From Saccoglossus kowalevskii (lineage: Eukaryota; Hemichordata; Enteropneusta; Harrimaniidae), in assembly GCF_000003605.2 (NCBI RefSeq), contig NW_003121911.1, positions 175,705 to 197,202 of the forward strand: 21,498 bases of DNA. The letters run 5' to 3'. Within the stretch, counting starts at the first letter, position 1. Every line of letters begins with the position of its first letter. The notes under the pieces are model-generated. The model did no database searches and had not been told where the DNA came from. It was given only the letters and a program-made list of their open reading frames with translations. A program made the translations under genes and the position numbers. Below are positions 20,495-21,498 of the stretch, piece by piece.

Positions 20495-21193
20495 CCCACG
20501 ATTGTAGCAAAACGCATTTAGAGCGACAGACAAAACGCTTTACCACGTAACGATCAGAGCTCAAGTGCAGAAAATTCTAGATTAAAAAACACACAACGCA
20601 AAGTGATTTGAGCGCTACCGACGAAATTACACGACAGACCAAATTTGGGTAATGTATCGACAGTTGCCGGAGGACGGAGATTTAAGGCTGAAAATATTAA
20701 CGTATTTTTTCTCTAAGCCAAATATTCAAACATTTATACTCACACAGTCTGCTACTTGAGGCTTTCAGAGTGTTAAAAGAGCATATACATTCGTTACAAA
20801 CATGTAGTTAAATCAAGTGAATGAGTTCATAACAGGCGAAAAAGTTCGTTCCTGTTTATTTGGGAATTTTGTTATAAACTATTTTGTTTGTATTAAAAAA
20901 GATCAAATCGAAAAATGACGTAGTGCACGAGGTACAAAATTTACCGCGCGGCATTTCTAAACGACCACCTTCAAACACGTAAGTGCATTCAACACAAAAG
21001 ACACTTAAAAAGACTGTCAAGTTATCTTTTGAAAACATTGACGGAAACGGAAATTACTGAGTTAGTATTTGATTTGTGTTTTATCTTGTTTCCTAACACT
21101 CAATAAAGCGCCGACATTAGAACGTGTGCCCACATTGTTGAATGGCACATTGCTACTATTGCGATCATGCCATCTATGCATATTGCTTTGGTG

Positions 21194-21201
21194 TGACGTC
21201 A
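21194..21201. promoter_or_regulatory. Full CRE (TGACGTCA)
   Basis: Third exact CRE, again preceded by GTG, about 700 bases past the second. Confidence 0.4.
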
Positions 21202-21498
21202 TTAGTACAATGAATGATATAAACAAGCACTTTAGCCTTGAAAATATAGTGAGATCACAAACAAAGATAACGTATTCAAGAATATATGCGAAACAATTAC
21301 ATATGTCCAGTACAGTAGGTCTCTAAACTAAAACAACATTTATTTTACATCAGTAATATAGCATTAAATGCCTTTTCACTCTTTTGAAACTTCCCGGAAT
21401 GTAGTAAAATGTCAGTTGCATGGATTATGTTTCTTGTTCAACTTGTGTAAAATAGATACGATTGCTTATTTAGATCTAGACCGATTAGCACACTCAAA

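Larger units (their letters stand above)
20251..21498. other. Non-coding stretch rich in CRE-like sites
   Basis: No convincing exon in this last 1.25 kb; an 85-codon + frame at 21069-21326 matches nothing I know. CpG dinucleotides are frequent from about 20270 to 20640. Three full TGACGTCA sites lie here (listed separately), together with CGTCA half-sites, for example near 20914. This is compatible with a promoter or enhancer for the receptor gene or for a gene beyond the right edge. Confidence 0.4.

Noticed and set aside
1-21498. CRISPR arrays, bacterial operons, phage or conjugative modules
   Set aside because: None seen; the gene structure, LINE remnants and regulatory words are those of an animal genome.

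Overview
The window looks like a piece of an invertebrate animal nuclear genome. The DNA is AT-rich, has no operons or bacterial ribosome-binding sites, carries decayed non-LTR retrotransposons (LINEs) and simple repeats, and keeps many CpG dinucleotides. It holds one clearly intact protein-coding gene: a single-exon, 394-residue class A GPCR of the D1-like dopamine receptor family at 17590-18774 (+). By remembered comparison it resembles invertebrate Dop1 receptors (Drosophila Dop1R1 type) slightly more than vertebrate D1. A marine bilaterian (lophotrochozoan, hemichordate, echinoderm or cephalochordate) would fit, but the sequence does not settle the phylum.

Layout. 1-1380 is non-coding, with a somewhat GC-richer patch at about 540-870 that carries iterated CTTGGG words and might be a decayed LTR-type repeat. 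1380-1850 (+) is a broken endonuclease domain of a LINE; a weak possible continuation of it lies at 2440-2720. 2722-3900 (-) is a second, opposite-strand LINE of the CR1/L2 type: a frameshifted and internally deleted reverse transcriptase that still shows the YADD box, with its 3' tail next to the first element. 3900-12600 is about 8.7 kb without a recognisable gene. 12610-12996 is a degenerate minisatellite with a unit of about 34 bp. 13000-17340 is again non-coding and includes two notable inverted repeats and a CpG-richer stretch at about 15880-16600. 17340-17590 is the 5' flank or leader of the receptor gene, with alternative signals (a T-tract/AG splice acceptor, a CCAAT/TATA pair and two upstream ATGs). 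18775-21498 is 3' flank with a candidate poly(A) signal and, at 20257-21201, three exact full CRE sites (TGACGTCA).

How it works together. The receptor should sit in the plasma membrane of neurons or other dopamine-responsive cells and, like known D1-like receptors, couple to Gs and raise cAMP. The CRE cluster lies 1.5-2.4 kb past the receptor stop codon; whether it serves this gene or the next one cannot be told from here. I found no new multi-gene system. The items most worth checking are the CRE cluster, the receptor's unusual acidic second extracellular loop, its leader uORFs and the minisatellite.
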